Shown piece after piece: positions 1 to 8,954 of a stretch of DNA of 64,000 nucleotides (positions within the stretch are counted from its first letter, which is position 1; each line of letters begins with the position of its first letter). The notes below the pieces were generated by a model. It was given only the letters and a program-made list of their open reading frames with translations. It searched no databases and was not told where the DNA came from. The DNA is from Nocardioides panzhihuensis (GTDB lineage: Bacteria; Actinomycetota; Actinomycetes; Propionibacteriales; Nocardioidaceae), in the NCBI RefSeq assembly GCF_013408335.1, contig NZ_JACBZR010000001.1:2604001-2668000 (forward strand), given 5' to 3'. The position numbers were made by a program, and so were the translations under genes.

Positions 1-952
1 GTCAAGACGCTCGCGGTGCTGGCCTCGTCGAAGGCTCCGGCGATCCGTACGACCATCGACGCCCGCCTCCAGGCGGCCGCCGAGAAGGCGCTCAAGAACC
101 CGGTGCTCGGTGGGAAGCCGGCCGGGGTCGTGGCGCTGGACTGGCGCACCGGGCACATCCTGGCGATCGCCTACTCCGGAGACAGCGGCAACATCGCGAT
201 CAACGCGGTCAAGGCGCCGGGATCGACGCTGAAGATCGTCTCCGCCGCCGCGCTCTTCGACCTCGCGGGGCTGCACCCCGGCAGCGCCGCCCCGTGCCCC
301 GACTCGGTGCTCGCCAACGGCCAGACCTTCGGCAACGACCCCGGCGTCAGCCCCGACGAGGGCGCCACCATCGCGGAGGCGTTCACGGTCTCGTGCAACA
401 CCGCGTTCATCAAGGACGGCTTCAACCACCTGGTCAACGACGGCGACGCCTCCGCGCTCCACCGGGGCGACCGATGTGTTCGGCATGGGATCGTGGTCGA
501 TCGGCGGCGGTGTCGGCACGCGTGACCCCTCCATCCCGCCGAATGTCGAGGGCGGCGATCAGGCTGCCCAGTTCATCGGCCAGGGCAAGGTCACCGCCAC
601 CCCGCTGTTCATCGCCTCGATCGCCGCGACGGTGGCCAACGGCGGGTTCGAGCAGCCGATCATCAGGAAGAACCAGCCGCAGGCGAAGGCTCCCCGCCCG
701 ATCTCCGCACGCACCGCGGGCCACCTGCGGACCATGATGGCGGCCGCGGCCTCCCACGGCTCGGCTGCGCCGCGTGTCGGCGATCTCCCCGGCGTCGGCG
801 CCAAGACCGGCACCGCGGAGGAGGGCGACCACACCAACGGCTGGTTCACGGCGTACGACGACCGCATCGCCGTCGCCGCGCTCGTCGAGGGCGGCAGCTC
901 CGGGGTGGACTCGGCAGGCCATGTCGTACGCGACCTGCTGACCGTCGACTGA
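1..952 (+). pseudogene. Penicillin-binding protein transpeptidase domain, 5' partial and frameshifted
   Basis: This is the C-terminal D,D-transpeptidase domain of a cell-wall penicillin-binding protein; the window opens inside the gene. The reading frame from base 1 holds the nucleophile motif STLK (serine codon at 223) and SCN (391-399). The frame then breaks between about 430 and 467. From about 467 the homologous sequence continues in the +2 frame with ATDVFGMGSW, the GQGKVTATPL segment and the KTG motif (AKTGT, about 800), ending at the TGA at 950-952. All three catalytic motifs are present but no single frame joins them, so the gene is either a pseudogene or carries a sequencing indel. 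The penicilloyl-serine family is clear; the subclass (probably class B with an NTF2-like N-terminus) is inferred. Confidence 0.8.
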
Positions 953-1003
953 CCGGCCCCGTGACTCCGACTTCCGACTGAGGACGGCGCCCGTCCCTGG
1001 AAC

Positions 1004-1009
1004 TAGGGT
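1004..1009 (+). promoter_or_regulatory. -10 box TAGGGT, leaderless start
   Basis: TAGGGT ends 7 nt before the GTG at 1017, which fits a leaderless actinobacterial transcript. No Shine-Dalgarno sequence is present. Confidence 0.55.
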
Positions 1010-1016
1010 TGGCCGG

Positions 1017-2390
1017 GTGACTGTGCACGACGACGCCGGCTCCTCCGGCCGGCTGGCGACCTTCTTCGCGACCGACGACGACTGGGAGCGGGAGGGTTCC
1101 ATCTCGGCCGGCGACTGGCTGGTCGGGGTGAGCGTGCTCGCCGCCAGCCTGATCACCCTGGAGCTGATCCGAGGGGTCGGGACGCTCGACTCCAGCGATG
1201 CCCCGACCTGGGTCGAGTGGGCAGCGGTGTTCGTCGGCGCAGCGCTGCTGGTCTTCCGGCGGCGCTTCCCGCTCACGGTCGCGCTCCTGGCCGGTCTCCA
1301 CATGTTCGTCACCGGAGTGTGGCTCCCCATGGTGATGGGTCTGCTGCCCATGCAGATCATCTACTTCGTGGCCTTCTTCGCCGGCGCGGCCTGGGCACGG
1401 CGCCGGCGGGACATGGTCGTCGTGATGGGGCTGATCACCCTGTTCATGTTCGCCTGGCTCGCCTGGCAGTTCGCGGTCGGCAGCGGCATCGACGAGTTCC
1501 GGGAGGCGACCGCCGACGCGGAAGGCTCCTCGCTGATCGGCCCGGTGGCCGCGTACGTGCTGCTCACCACCGTCATCAACCTGCTCTACTTCGCCGGTGC
1601 GATCGTCGGCGGCCAGGTCGCCTGGCGCGGTGCACGGCAGAAGGCCGAGCTCGCCCAGCAGGCCGCGACCATCGCGGCCCAGTCCGGACAGCTCCAGCGG
1701 CGCGCCGTGATCGACGAGCGACTGCGCATCGCCCGCGAGCTGCACGACGTCGTCGCCCACCACGTCGCGGTCGTCGGTGTCCAGGCCGCCGCCGGGCGCA
1801 AGCTCCTCGAGCGCGGCCGTCCCGACGACATCGAGGGTGCCGCCGAGGCGCTCGGCAACGTCGAGACCTCCGCGCGCGAGGCGGTCACCCAGATGCGGTC
1901 GCTGCCCGGCACCCTGCGCGACCCGGTCGGCGACGAGGAAACCGAGAACTCGGCGGAAGTACGCCGCCCCGAACCGCGCCTCGAGGACCTGCCGGCGCTC
2001 CTGGACGAGATCAGGGAGGACGGGCTGCGGGTCGACTACGAGGCCGTCGGACCGGTCGACGAGCTGCCCACGCCGCTGGCGCACTCGGTCTACCGCATCG
2101 TCCAGGAGGCGCTCGCCAACGTCCGCCGCCACTCCACCGCCGACCGCGCCCAGGTCGTCCTCCGCGTCGACCGTTCGGCGGCGGCGCCGTACGCCGAGGT
2201 CGAGATCACCGACAACGGCCGGCCCCGGCACGGCACCTCGGGCAGCGGCCTGGGCCTGCTGGGTGTCCGCGAGCGGGCGGCCATCCGGAAGGCGGAGGTC
2301 GACATCGGACCAAGGGCCGTGCAGGGTTACCGGGTGAGGGTGAGGTTCCCGCTCGACTCCCACGTCCTCTCGGCAGGGGCGGCACGATGA
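1017..2390 (+). CDS. Two-component sensor histidine kinase, NarL/DesK type
   Basis: Membrane sensor kinase of 457 aa. About six hydrophobic segments lie between residues 35 and 205. The HisKA_3 dimerisation domain has the phospho-accepting histidine in [10 protein letters not shown] (His243), and a HATPase_c domain follows with the N-box EALANVRRH (about 364) and a glycine-rich box SGSGLGLLG. The start is the GTG 7 nt after a TAGGGT box. Its stop overlaps the start of the response regulator (ATGA), so the two are translationally coupled and should form one phosphorelay. The stimulus is unknown. The ABC exporter downstream at 3160-5210 is the likely target, as in many Gram-positive kinase/regulator/ABC modules; that is inference from position. 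Confidence 0.9.
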   Translation: MTVHDDAGSSGRLATFFATDDDWEREGSISAGDWLVGVSVLAASLITLELIRGVGTLDSSDAPTWVEWAAVFVGAALLVFRRRFPLTVALLAGLHMFVTGVWLPMVMGLLPMQIIYFVAFFAGAAWARRRRDMVVVMGLITLFMFAWLAWQFAVGSGIDEFREATADAEGSSLIGPVAAYVLLTTVINLLYFAGAIVGGQVAWRGARQKAELAQQAATIAAQSGQLQRRAVIDERLRIARELHDVVAHHVAVVGVQAAAGRKLLERGRPDDIEGAAEALGNVETSAREAVTQMRSLPGTLRDPVGDEETENSAEVRRPEPRLEDLPALLDEIREDGLRVDYEAVGPVDELPTPLAHSVYRIVQEALANVRRHSTADRAQVVLRVDRSAAAPYAEVEITDNGRPRHGTSGSGLGLLGVRERAAIRKAEVDIGPRAVQGYRVRVRFPLDSHVLSAGAAR

Positions 2391-3058
2391 TCCGCGTGCT
2401 GCTCGCCGACGACCAGCAGCTGGTGCGCTCCGGGTTCCGTCTCATCCTCTCGTTGGAGGATGACATCTCGGTGGTCGGCGAGGCCTCCGACGGCGCGGAC
2501 GCGATCGCCAAGGCACGCGAGCTGCAGCCCGACGTGGTGCTGATGGACGTGCAGATGCCCGGCACCGACGGCATCGAGGCGACGCGTACGGTGGTCACCG
2601 AGGGGCAGGCCAAGGTGATCATCCTGACCACCTTCGACCGCGACGACTATCTCTTCGACGCGCTCGCGGCCGGCGCCAGCGGCTTCCTGCTCAAGAACGC
2701 CGACCCCGACTCGCTGGCCGAGGCCGTGCGCGCGGCCGCCGACGGTCACGCGCTGCTGGCCCCGGAGGTCACGATGCGGGTGATCGGCCGGGTGAACAGC
2801 GACAACGCCCCGGCGGCGGCGAGACCGAAGCCACCCAGAGAGCTCGACCTGCTCACCGCCCGCGAGCGAGAGGTGCTCCTGCTCATCGGCGAGGGGCTGA
2901 GCAACAACGAGATCGCCCGCCGGTTGTTCCTGACCGAGGCGACCGTGAAGACGCACGTGTCGGCCTGCCTGGCCAAGCTGCAGCTGCGCGACCGGGTTCA
3001 GACGGTGGTCTTCATCCACCGTCACGGGCTGCTGCCCGCAGGCCCGCCCAACAGCTGA
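2387..3058 (+). CDS. LuxR/NarL-family response regulator
   Basis: DNA-binding response regulator of 223 aa. The receiver domain has the acidic pair Asp8-Asp9, phospho-acceptor Asp54 in LMDVQMPG and a lysine in FLLKNA. The C-terminal LuxR helix-turn-helix reads [22 protein letters not shown] followed by TEATVKTHV. The gene overlaps the sensor kinase by 4 bp and is its cognate partner. It probably controls the ABC transporter genes that follow, which have their own -10 box at 3118. Confidence 0.92.
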   Translation: MIRVLLADDQQLVRSGFRLILSLEDDISVVGEASDGADAIAKARELQPDVVLMDVQMPGTDGIEATRTVVTEGQAKVIILTTFDRDDYLFDALAAGASGFLLKNADPDSLAEAVRAAADGHALLAPEVTMRVIGRVNSDNAPAAARPKPPRELDLLTAREREVLLLIGEGLSNNEIARRLFLTEATVKTHVSACLAKLQLRDRVQTVVFIHRHGLLPAGPPNS

Positions 3059-3117
3059 GCCCAACGGCTGAGAGCGGGGTCATCCTCACGACGGATCCGC
3101 CCGGCGCGGCACTGAAA

Positions 3118-3123
3118 TAGCGT
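3118..3123 (+). promoter_or_regulatory. -10 box TAGCGT upstream of ABC exporter
   Basis: TAGCGT lies about 36 nt before the ATG at 3160. Unlike most genes here this one has a real leader and a strong ribosome-binding site (GAGGAG at about 3150). Confidence 0.4.
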
Positions 3124-3159
3124 GAGTCTCGAACGTTTCCGACACACAGAGGAGAATCG

Positions 3160-4041
3160 ATGCTCGAGGTCAGCGGGCTGACCCGCCGCTTCGGCGACAT
3201 GGTCGCCGTCGACGACGTGTCCTTCCCGGTCCCGTCCGGTGGGCTCACCGGGTTCGTGGGCGGCAACGGTGCCGGGAAGACCACCACCATGCGGATGATC
3301 ATGGGGGTGCTGGCCGCTCACGCCGGCACGGTCTCCTGGCAGGGGCACGAGGTGACCCGTGAGGACCGGCGCCGGTTCGGCTACATGCCCGAGGAGCGCG
3401 GCCTCTACCCGAAGCAGCCGATCCTGGAGCAGCTGGTCTACCTGGCCAGGCTCCGCGGCATGAGCGCCGCCGACGCGCGCCGGGAGATCACCGTGCTGCT
3501 GGAGCGGTTCGGTCTCGGCGGGCGCACGAAGGACCCGCTGGAGAAGCTGTCCCTCGGCAACCAGCAGCGCGTCCAGATCATCGCCGCGCTCGTCCCGGCT
3601 CCGATGGCGCTGGTCCTCGACGAGCCGTTCTCGGGGCTCGATCCCGACGCCATCGACGCGATGGCCGACCTGCTGCGCGAGCACGCTCGCGACGGCGTAC
3701 CCGTCGTCTTCTCCTCCCACCAGCTCGACCTGGTTGACCGGCTGTGCGACCGCCTCGTGGTCATGGCCCGCGGCCGGGTGGTCGCTCAGGGGACGGGCGA
3801 GGAGCTGCGTGCCGAGGCCGCGCTGCGCTACCGGCTCGTGCTCGGCGGCGACGCCGGCTGGGTACGCGACGTACCGGGCCTCCACGTCCGCGACGTCTCC
3901 GGTCCCGAGGCCGAGATCGAGATCGTCTCCGACGGCGCCGAGCAGAAGCTGCTCGCCGAGGCCACCGCCCGCGGGAGCGTGCTCGACTTCCACCGCGTCG
4001 TACCCCGCCTGTCCGAGATCTACCGGGAGGTCACCGCATGA
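3160..4041 (+). CDS. ABC transporter ATP-binding protein (ABC-2 exporter, NatA-like)
   Basis: Cytoplasmic ATPase subunit, 293 aa. Walker A is GGNGAGKTT (about residues 34-42), the signature is LSLGNQQRVQ, Walker B is ALVLDEPFSGLD and the switch histidine is in SSHQLDLV. The C-terminal 80 residues form the accessory domain typical of NatA/DrrA-type exporters. It overlaps the permease by 4 bp (ATGA), so the pair forms one exporter. The substrate cannot be read from sequence; Na+ or drug/lipid export are the usual roles. Regulation by the two-component system directly upstream is likely. Confidence 0.9.
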   Translation: MLEVSGLTRRFGDMVAVDDVSFPVPSGGLTGFVGGNGAGKTTTMRMIMGVLAAHAGTVSWQGHEVTREDRRRFGYMPEERGLYPKQPILEQLVYLARLRGMSAADARREITVLLERFGLGGRTKDPLEKLSLGNQQRVQIIAALVPAPMALVLDEPFSGLDPDAIDAMADLLREHARDGVPVVFSSHQLDLVDRLCDRLVVMARGRVVAQGTGEELRAEAALRYRLVLGGDAGWVRDVPGLHVRDVSGPEAEIEIVSDGAEQKLLAEATARGSVLDFHRVVPRLSEIYREVTA

Positions 4042-5210
4042 GGACGCAACCTGTCTGGCAGATCGTCGCGCGCCGCGAGATCGCCGTCCGCGTCACGGAC
4101 AAGTCGACCATCATCGGCACCGTGATCATGCTCGCCGTGATCGTGGGCGCGCTCGGCTTCGCCGCGTGGAGCGAGAGTCGGGAGAAGACGTACGAGGTCG
4201 CCTACTCCTCGACGACGTCACAGGCCATGGTCGAGAACATCGCCGAACGGTCGACCGAGATCGATGAGAAGGTGCACATCGAGCCCGTCGCCGTCGACGA
4301 CGCGGACGCCGCCGAGCACGCGCTCGAGGAGGAGCAGATCGACGCGTACCTGCATCCGGACGCGGACGGTTGGACTCTGCTCACGCTCGCGGAGGCCGAC
4401 TCCGAGCTGCGCGGCGTGGTCGAACAGGCGGTCGAGGCGATCGTCCTCACCGGGAACGCCGAAGCGGCTGGCACCAGCGCGGCCGAGCTGACCAAGGGCT
4501 CGGCGGTCGCGCTCGACCAGATCGAGGGCGACAGCGAGCTGAGTGCGATCCGCTGGGTGGTCGGGTACGCCCTCGCCATCGTCTTCTACTTCGCCTCGAT
4601 CATGTTCGGGATGACACTGGCCAACAGCGTCGTGGAGGAGAAGCAGTCGAGGATCGTGGAGATGATCGCCGCGGCCGTGCCGCTGCGCCAGCTGCTGGCC
4701 GGCAAGATCATCGGCAACGCCGTCATCGCCGTCGGGCAGATGCTCATCTACGTGGCCGTCGGACTGGTCGGACTGAGCCTGACCGACTTCAGCTTCGCGC
4801 TGCCGGCCCTGTCGGGGGCGATCGGGTGGTTCGTCGTCTTCTTCCTGGTCGGCTTCGTGGTGCTCTCCACCCTGTGGGCGGTCGCGGGCGCGCTCGCCTC
4901 GCGCACCGAGGACCTGCAGTCCTCCTCCACCCCGATCACGATGCTGCTCATGGTGATGTTCTTCGGCGCCCTCTACCTCGACGGCGTCGGCGAGCGGATC
5001 GGCTCCTACATCCCGCCGCTCTCCGCGGTGCTGATGCCGATGCGGCTGGTCGACGGCACCGCCGCCTGGTGGGAGCCGATCATCGCCCTGGCCCTGCTCA
5101 TCGCCTTCGGCGTTGCCCTCGTACGCCTCGCCGAGCGTCTCTACAGCCGCGCCCTGCTCCAGACCGGCGGCCAGCTCTCCCTCAAGGCCGCCTGGCGCCT
5201 GGAGGAGTAG
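4038..5210 (+). CDS. ABC-2 type permease (NatB-like)
   Basis: Integral membrane subunit of 390 aa, paired with the ATPase at 3160. It has one N-terminal membrane helix (about residues 28-48), a large extracytoplasmic loop (to about 170), then a cluster of five or six helices, the layout of ABC-2 permeases with an NatB/YhaP-like ectodomain. VVEEKQSRIVEM, before the second membrane cluster, is typical of the family. The TAG stop is followed at once by repeat element A (5211-5343), which may end the transcript. Confidence 0.88.
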   Translation: MRTQPVWQIVARREIAVRVTDKSTIIGTVIMLAVIVGALGFAAWSESREKTYEVAYSSTTSQAMVENIAERSTEIDEKVHIEPVAVDDADAAEHALEEEQIDAYLHPDADGWTLLTLAEADSELRGVVEQAVEAIVLTGNAEAAGTSAAELTKGSAVALDQIEGDSELSAIRWVVGYALAIVFYFASIMFGMTLANSVVEEKQSRIVEMIAAAVPLRQLLAGKIIGNAVIAVGQMLIYVAVGLVGLSLTDFSFALPALSGAIGWFVVFFLVGFVVLSTLWAVAGALASRTEDLQSSSTPITMLLMVMFFGALYLDGVGERIGSYIPPLSAVLMPMRLVDGTAAWWEPIIALALLIAFGVALVRLAERLYSRALLQTGGQLSLKAAWRLEE

Positions 5211-5343
5211 CCGAGACGTCACCCCCGTCGGCCGAGACGTCACTCCGGTCGGCCGAGATGCCACCTCGGTGCCAGCTCGCCCGACGTAAGTGACTTCTCG
5301 GCCGACGTACGTGACTTCTCGCCCGACGGGGGTGACTTCTCGG
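5211..5343. repeat. 21-bp-unit palindromic repeat element, copy A
   Basis: Two direct units of the form CCGAGACGTCAC-N4-GTCGG (5211, 5232) are followed by a 27-bp centre (5253-5279) containing CACCTCGGTG, then three inverted units of the form CCGACG-N5-TGACTTCTCGG. Left and right arms are reverse complements, so the transcript could fold into one long hairpin. It starts on the first base after the stop of the ABC permease and ends about 35 bp before the SMP-30 gene. Confidence 0.9.
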
Positions 5344-5378
5344 CATGATGGGGGCAGTCGACCAGAGGAGCGTTCGTC

Positions 5379-6272
5379 GTGGCCCGAGAGATCAGCACCG
5401 TTGTGGAGGACCTGCACTACCTGGAGTGCCCGAGGTGGCACCAGGACCGGATCTGGTTCGTGGACTTCTACTCCTACAAGGTCTACTCGGCGCGGGAGGA
5501 CGGGTCGGACCTCCGGGTCGAGGCGGAGGTGCCGGGGCAGCCGTCCGGGCTGGGCTGGCTCCCCGACGGCCATCTCCTCGTCGTCTCGATGCGCGACCGC
5601 CGGATCCTGCGCCGCGAGAGCGACGGCTCGCTGGTCACCCATGCCGACCTCAGCGGCCACGTCGACCACCACCTCAACGACATGGTGGTCGACGATCAGG
5701 GCAGGGCGTACGTCGGAAACTTCGGCTTCGACATCATGGCGGGCGCCGACGTGGCCTCGACGGTGCTGCTTCGGGTCGACCCGGACGGGACCGTGGCCGA
5801 GGTCGCCGACGACCTGTGGTTCCCCAACGGCAGCGTGATCACCGACGACGGCACGCTCATCGTCGACGAGACCTGCGGCAACCGGATCAGTGCCTTCGAC
5901 ATCGCCGCGGACGGGTCGCTGACCAACCGGCGTATGTGGGCGAAGTTCGGCGAGCTCACCACCCACACCGCGTTCGGGGAGGCGATGGGCGATGCCGTCC
6001 TGGCACCCGACGGCTGCTGCCTGGACGCAGAGGGCGCGGTGTGGACCGCCGACGCGGTCTTCGGCCGGCTGGTCAGGGTCGCCGAGGGCGGCGAGATCCT
6101 CGAGCAGATCGAGCCGGGCGGTGGCGTCTTCGCCTGCATGCTGGGCGGCAGCGACGGGAAGACGCTGTACGCCTGTGCCGCGCCCGACTTCTTCGAGGAG
6201 CCGCGCAAGGCCAACACCGAGGCGCGGCTGCTGGCCATCCGGGTCGACGTGCCCCGAGCCGGTCGCCCTTAG
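5379..6272 (+). CDS. SMP-30/gluconolactonase/LRE family protein
   Basis: Six-bladed beta-propeller hydrolase of 297 aa, likely a sugar or small-molecule lactonase. The family signature shows as SGLGWLPDGHLLVVSM, HLNDMVVDDQGRAYVGNFGFD (metal-binding Asn/Asp) and LAPDGCCLDAEGAVWTADA near the C-terminus. The GTG start is preceded by AGAGGAG at about 5364. It ends 4 bp inside the convergent lipid kinase gene. The specific substrate cannot be inferred; some relatives act on gluconolactone or organophosphates. Confidence 0.85.
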   Translation: MAREISTVVEDLHYLECPRWHQDRIWFVDFYSYKVYSAREDGSDLRVEAEVPGQPSGLGWLPDGHLLVVSMRDRRILRRESDGSLVTHADLSGHVDHHLNDMVVDDQGRAYVGNFGFDIMAGADVASTVLLRVDPDGTVAEVADDLWFPNGSVITDDGTLIVDETCGNRISAFDIAADGSLTNRRMWAKFGELTTHTAFGEAMGDAVLAPDGCCLDAEGAVWTADAVFGRLVRVAEGGEILEQIEPGGGVFACMLGGSDGKTLYACAAPDFFEEPRKANTEARLLAIRVDVPRAGRP

Positions 6273-7237
6273 CTCTCCTGGTCCTGGACGTCCGGCGGCG
6301 GACCGTCGAGGCGGCCGGCACGGCTGCGGATCGGCACCGCGACATGGAGCGCGTTGCTCTCGAGGGTGAAGTCGGTCGGCGTCTCGGTGAGGATCTCCCC
6401 GTCGAGGTTGACCGGCATCGGCTCGTCGGTGGTGATCCGCACCGCCGTGGTGGTCACGTGGTGCACCTGGTCGTGCTCGATGAAGTGGCCGCTCTTCAGC
6501 AGCCGCGCGATGGAGACGTGGTCGCGCATGCGGCCGCGGACGATCGCGTAGACGTCGAGCAGGTCGTCGTCCACCGAGGCCGTGGGCGAGACCGTGTTGC
6601 CGCCGCCGTAGTGGCGGCCGTTGCCGACCGCGACCTGGAGCAGGTCGTCGAGCTCCACCGTGTCGTGGTCACCGTCGGGGAACTCCAGCCGGGCGGTGAA
6701 CGGCCGGTGATGACGGTACGCCTGCAGCGTGGCGACCGGATAGGCCGCCGGCCCGATCAGCTTCTTCAGCCGAGGGTCCAGGGCATCGGTCACCGCGACG
6801 GAGAGACCGAAGGAGGCGACGTTGAGATAGGTGTGGCCGTTGGCCTTGCCGATGTCGACGTTGATGATCTTTCCCTCGAGCACCTGCTGGATCGCGGTCT
6901 CCGGATCCTGGTCCAGCTCGAGCGTGCGGGCGAAGTCGTTGGCGGTGCCGAGCGGCAGCACGGCGAGCACGACGTCGGTCCCGGCGATCCGAGCCGCCGC
7001 GGCGCTCACCGAGCCGTCACCGCCGCCGATGACGAGCAGGTCGGGCTGGTCGGCGGCCACCTCGTCCAGCGTGCTCTCCAGCTCCTCCCCCGAGTGGACT
7101 GCGTAGGCGCGCACGTCCTCGATCCCCGCATCGCGGAGCATCTTCTCCGACGAGGCCAGCGCGTCCTCTCCACGGCGTGAGCCGGCGTTGACGACGAGGG
7201 CGACCTTGACGGAGTCGCGCGACAACAGCGTTTGCAT
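6269..7237 (-). CDS. Diacylglycerol/lipid kinase family protein (YegS/LCB5 type)
   Basis: Soluble or peripheral kinase of 322 aa that would transfer phosphate from ATP to a lipid such as diacylglycerol. The diagnostic nucleotide-binding motif GGGDGSVSAA and the following PLGTANDFAR are intact, with the double-psi barrel C-terminal domain behind them. The frame is open far upstream, but similarity begins at MQTLLSRDSVKVALVVNAGS, so the ATG at 7237 is chosen. It is probably transcribed with the MOSC gene upstream (92-bp gap). Confidence 0.85.
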   Translation of the reverse strand: MQTLLSRDSVKVALVVNAGSRRGEDALASSEKMLRDAGIEDVRAYAVHSGEELESTLDEVAADQPDLLVIGGGDGSVSAAAARIAGTDVVLAVLPLGTANDFARTLELDQDPETAIQQVLEGKIINVDIGKANGHTYLNVASFGLSVAVTDALDPRLKKLIGPAAYPVATLQAYRHHRPFTARLEFPDGDHDTVELDDLLQVAVGNGRHYGGGNTVSPTASVDDDLLDVYAIVRGRMRDHVSIARLLKSGHFIEHDQVHHVTTTAVRITTDEPMPVNLDGEILTETPTDFTLESNALHVAVPIRSRAGRLDGPPPDVQDQES

Positions 7238-7329
7238 ATCCACATTCCGGAGCGTACGCAGGCCCACCTGAATCCGCACCGGCGCGGCTCCCTGCGCGGC
7301 TCCCTGCGCGTTGCCCGCCGGGGCCCGGC

Positions 7330-8091
7330 TCAGCCCACCACCCCGGGTGCGACCACCTCGGCGAAGACCCCGAACGCCGGCTCGCCGGCCCGGTTGAGCG
7401 GCCGGTGGGAGGCGAGCGTCTTCAGCAGGCGTACGTCCCGCTCCCCCGTCTCCGGGTGGATGTCGATCACGGCGCACCGCGGGATGGGCACGCCGATCCG
7501 GAGTCTCGCCACCCCGACCTGGACCTCCCGGCCGAGCCAGGTGTCCTCGGCATAGGGCTCCTCGGTCTCGACGACCAGGTTCGGCCGGAACCGCGCCGCC
7601 GCGAGGGCGGCTTCGTCGCCGACCCGTCGGGCGAGGTCGGCCAGCGACGCCGTGGTCACCATCGACACCGCACCGGCGAAGACGACGTCACCTCGGCGGG
7701 CACGGGCCAGCCGCACCGGCCGGCCGAGCCACCGCGAGAACAGCTCCGAGTGGGCTCCGTCGAGCAGCTCGAGCTCGACCTCGCGGCCCCAGTAGTCGCA
7801 GATGATGCTCTCTCCGGTCACGACCGGCTCGGCCGAGACGGTCTCGCCGCCCGGCAGCTCGATCTCGAGGCCGCCCCCGGCCACCTCTGCCCGCACCGCG
7901 ACCAGCGAGGGATGCTGCACGGTCCGCAGCACCCGCCCCCTACTCGGCGCGCTGGTGTCGACCGACACCAGCGCGAACCCGCGGTCCCCGACGACTCCCA
8001 GGTCATCGAGCACCAGCCGGTCGTGGGCCAGATGCCTGGTCCCCTTGATCGGCGCGAACCCTGCGCGCACGACCTTCAGCTCATCGGTCAC
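7330..8091 (-). CDS. MOSC domain protein with MOSC_N beta-barrel
   Basis: About 253 aa. The N-terminal MOSC_N domain (residues 1-110) is followed by the MOSC domain with FRPNLVVETEEPYAEDTW and the conserved cysteine in IPRCAVIDIHPETGE, which in this family binds sulfur or the molybdenum cofactor. It resembles bacterial YcbX and eukaryotic mARC proteins, which reduce N-hydroxylated compounds. Two starts are possible: GTG at 8091 (preceded by GGGGG) or TTG at 8103 overlapping the upstream stop; 8091 is preferred. moaA, a molybdenum-cofactor gene, lies at 58221. Confidence 0.82.
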   Translation of the reverse strand: MTDELKVVRAGFAPIKGTRHLAHDRLVLDDLGVVGDRGFALVSVDTSAPSRGRVLRTVQHPSLVAVRAEVAGGGLEIELPGGETVSAEPVVTGESIICDYWGREVELELLDGAHSELFSRWLGRPVRLARARRGDVVFAGAVSMVTTASLADLARRVGDEAALAAARFRPNLVVETEEPYAEDTWLGREVQVGVARLRIGVPIPRCAVIDIHPETGERDVRLLKTLASHRPLNRAGEPAFGVFAEVVAPGVVG

Positions 8092-8099
8092 GCCCCCAG

Positions 8100-8891
8100 T
8101 CAACCAGCGCTGCGAAATGCCTTGGCACCCTCGGCCGCCAGCTCCGTGTAACCGGTCGTCCCGCCGCCGAGCAGCTCCTCGGCGGCGCGCTTGACGGCGC
8201 CGAGGGCGGCGAAGGCGAACGCGCCGCCCACCGAGATGCGGGCCGCGCCCGCCTCGGCCAGCTCCGGGACCGACGGGCCGCCCGGGAGCAGCAGGACGTT
8301 GACCGGGCGGTCGACGGCGCCCACCAGGCGGCGTATGTCCTCGACGGCGACGACCCCCGGCGCGAAGAGGACGTCGGCACCCGCCTCCTGGTAGGCCTGC
8401 AGACGGGCGATGGTGTCGTCGAGATCGTCACGGCCGCGGATGTGGTTCTCGGCGCGGGCGGTGAGGACGAAGCCGTCGCCTGCCGCAGCGGCCGCCGCGG
8501 CGACCCGCTCGGCGGCCTCCTCGCGGGAGTAGATCGTGTCCTCCTCGACTCCGGCGTAGTCCTCGATCGAACCGCCCGCCAGACCGGTGGCCGCGGCACG
8601 CCGGAAGGTCTCCTCGACCTCGGCCGTGGTGGCCGCGAAACCGGCCTCCAGGTCGGCCGAGACCGGCACCTGGACCGCCTCGACCAGCGCGGCCGCGTGC
8701 GCGATCACCTCGTCCCGGCTGACCTCGCCGTCGAGCCGCCCGAGGGTCGCGGCGTACCCGCTGCTGGTCGTGGCCAGGGCCTGGAAGCCCAGCGAGGCCA
8801 GGACCTTGGCAGAGCCCGCGTCCCAGGCGTTGGGCATCAGCAGCGGTGTGCCTGGCAGGTGCAGCGACAGGAAGTTCTCGGCGAGCGACAT
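8100..8891 (-). CDS. Isocitrate lyase/PEP mutase superfamily protein
   Basis: TIM-barrel enzyme of 263 aa. It carries the superfamily features MPNAWDAGSAKVL near the N-terminus, VSADLEAGF (metal-binding Asp/Glu), GGSIEDY and ARAENHI. It lacks the KKCGH active-site loop of true isocitrate lyase, so it probably cleaves or forms a C-C or C-P bond in another 2-oxo acid such as oxaloacetate or a methylisocitrate-like compound. The exact reaction is not assignable. It is followed at 8 bp by the MOSC gene and is divergent from the zinc exporter. Confidence 0.82.
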   Translation of the reverse strand: MSLAENFLSLHLPGTPLLMPNAWDAGSAKVLASLGFQALATTSSGYAATLGRLDGEVSRDEVIAHAAALVEAVQVPVSADLEAGFAATTAEVEETFRRAAATGLAGGSIEDYAGVEEDTIYSREEAAERVAAAAAAAGDGFVLTARAENHIRGRDDLDDTIARLQAYQEAGADVLFAPGVVAVEDIRRLVGAVDRPVNVLLLPGGPSVPELAEAGAARISVGGAFAFAALGAVKRAAEELLGGGTTGYTELAAEGAKAFRSAG

Positions 8892-8940
8892 GCGGCCACC
8901 CTGCCATGGGACGGCGCGGCCGAGAACCTGATTTCCGGCC

Positions 8941-8946
8941 TAGGAT
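8941..8946 (+). promoter_or_regulatory. -10 box TAGGAT, leaderless start
   Basis: TAGGAT ends 8 nt before the ATG at 8955; no ribosome-binding site is seen. Confidence 0.5.
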
Positions 8947-8954
8947 CACTTGAC

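Noticed and set aside
4218..5966. A 582-codon minus-strand open frame spanning repeat copy A
   Set aside because: It is antisense to the ABC permease and the SMP-30 gene; it crosses copy A only because the units lack stops in that frame.
7828..7850. Possible extra copy of the 21-bp unit (GGCCGAGACGGTCTC) inside the MOSC gene
   Set aside because: Only about 8-9 bases match the unit and there is no second unit or inverted arm; expected by chance in GC-rich coding sequence.
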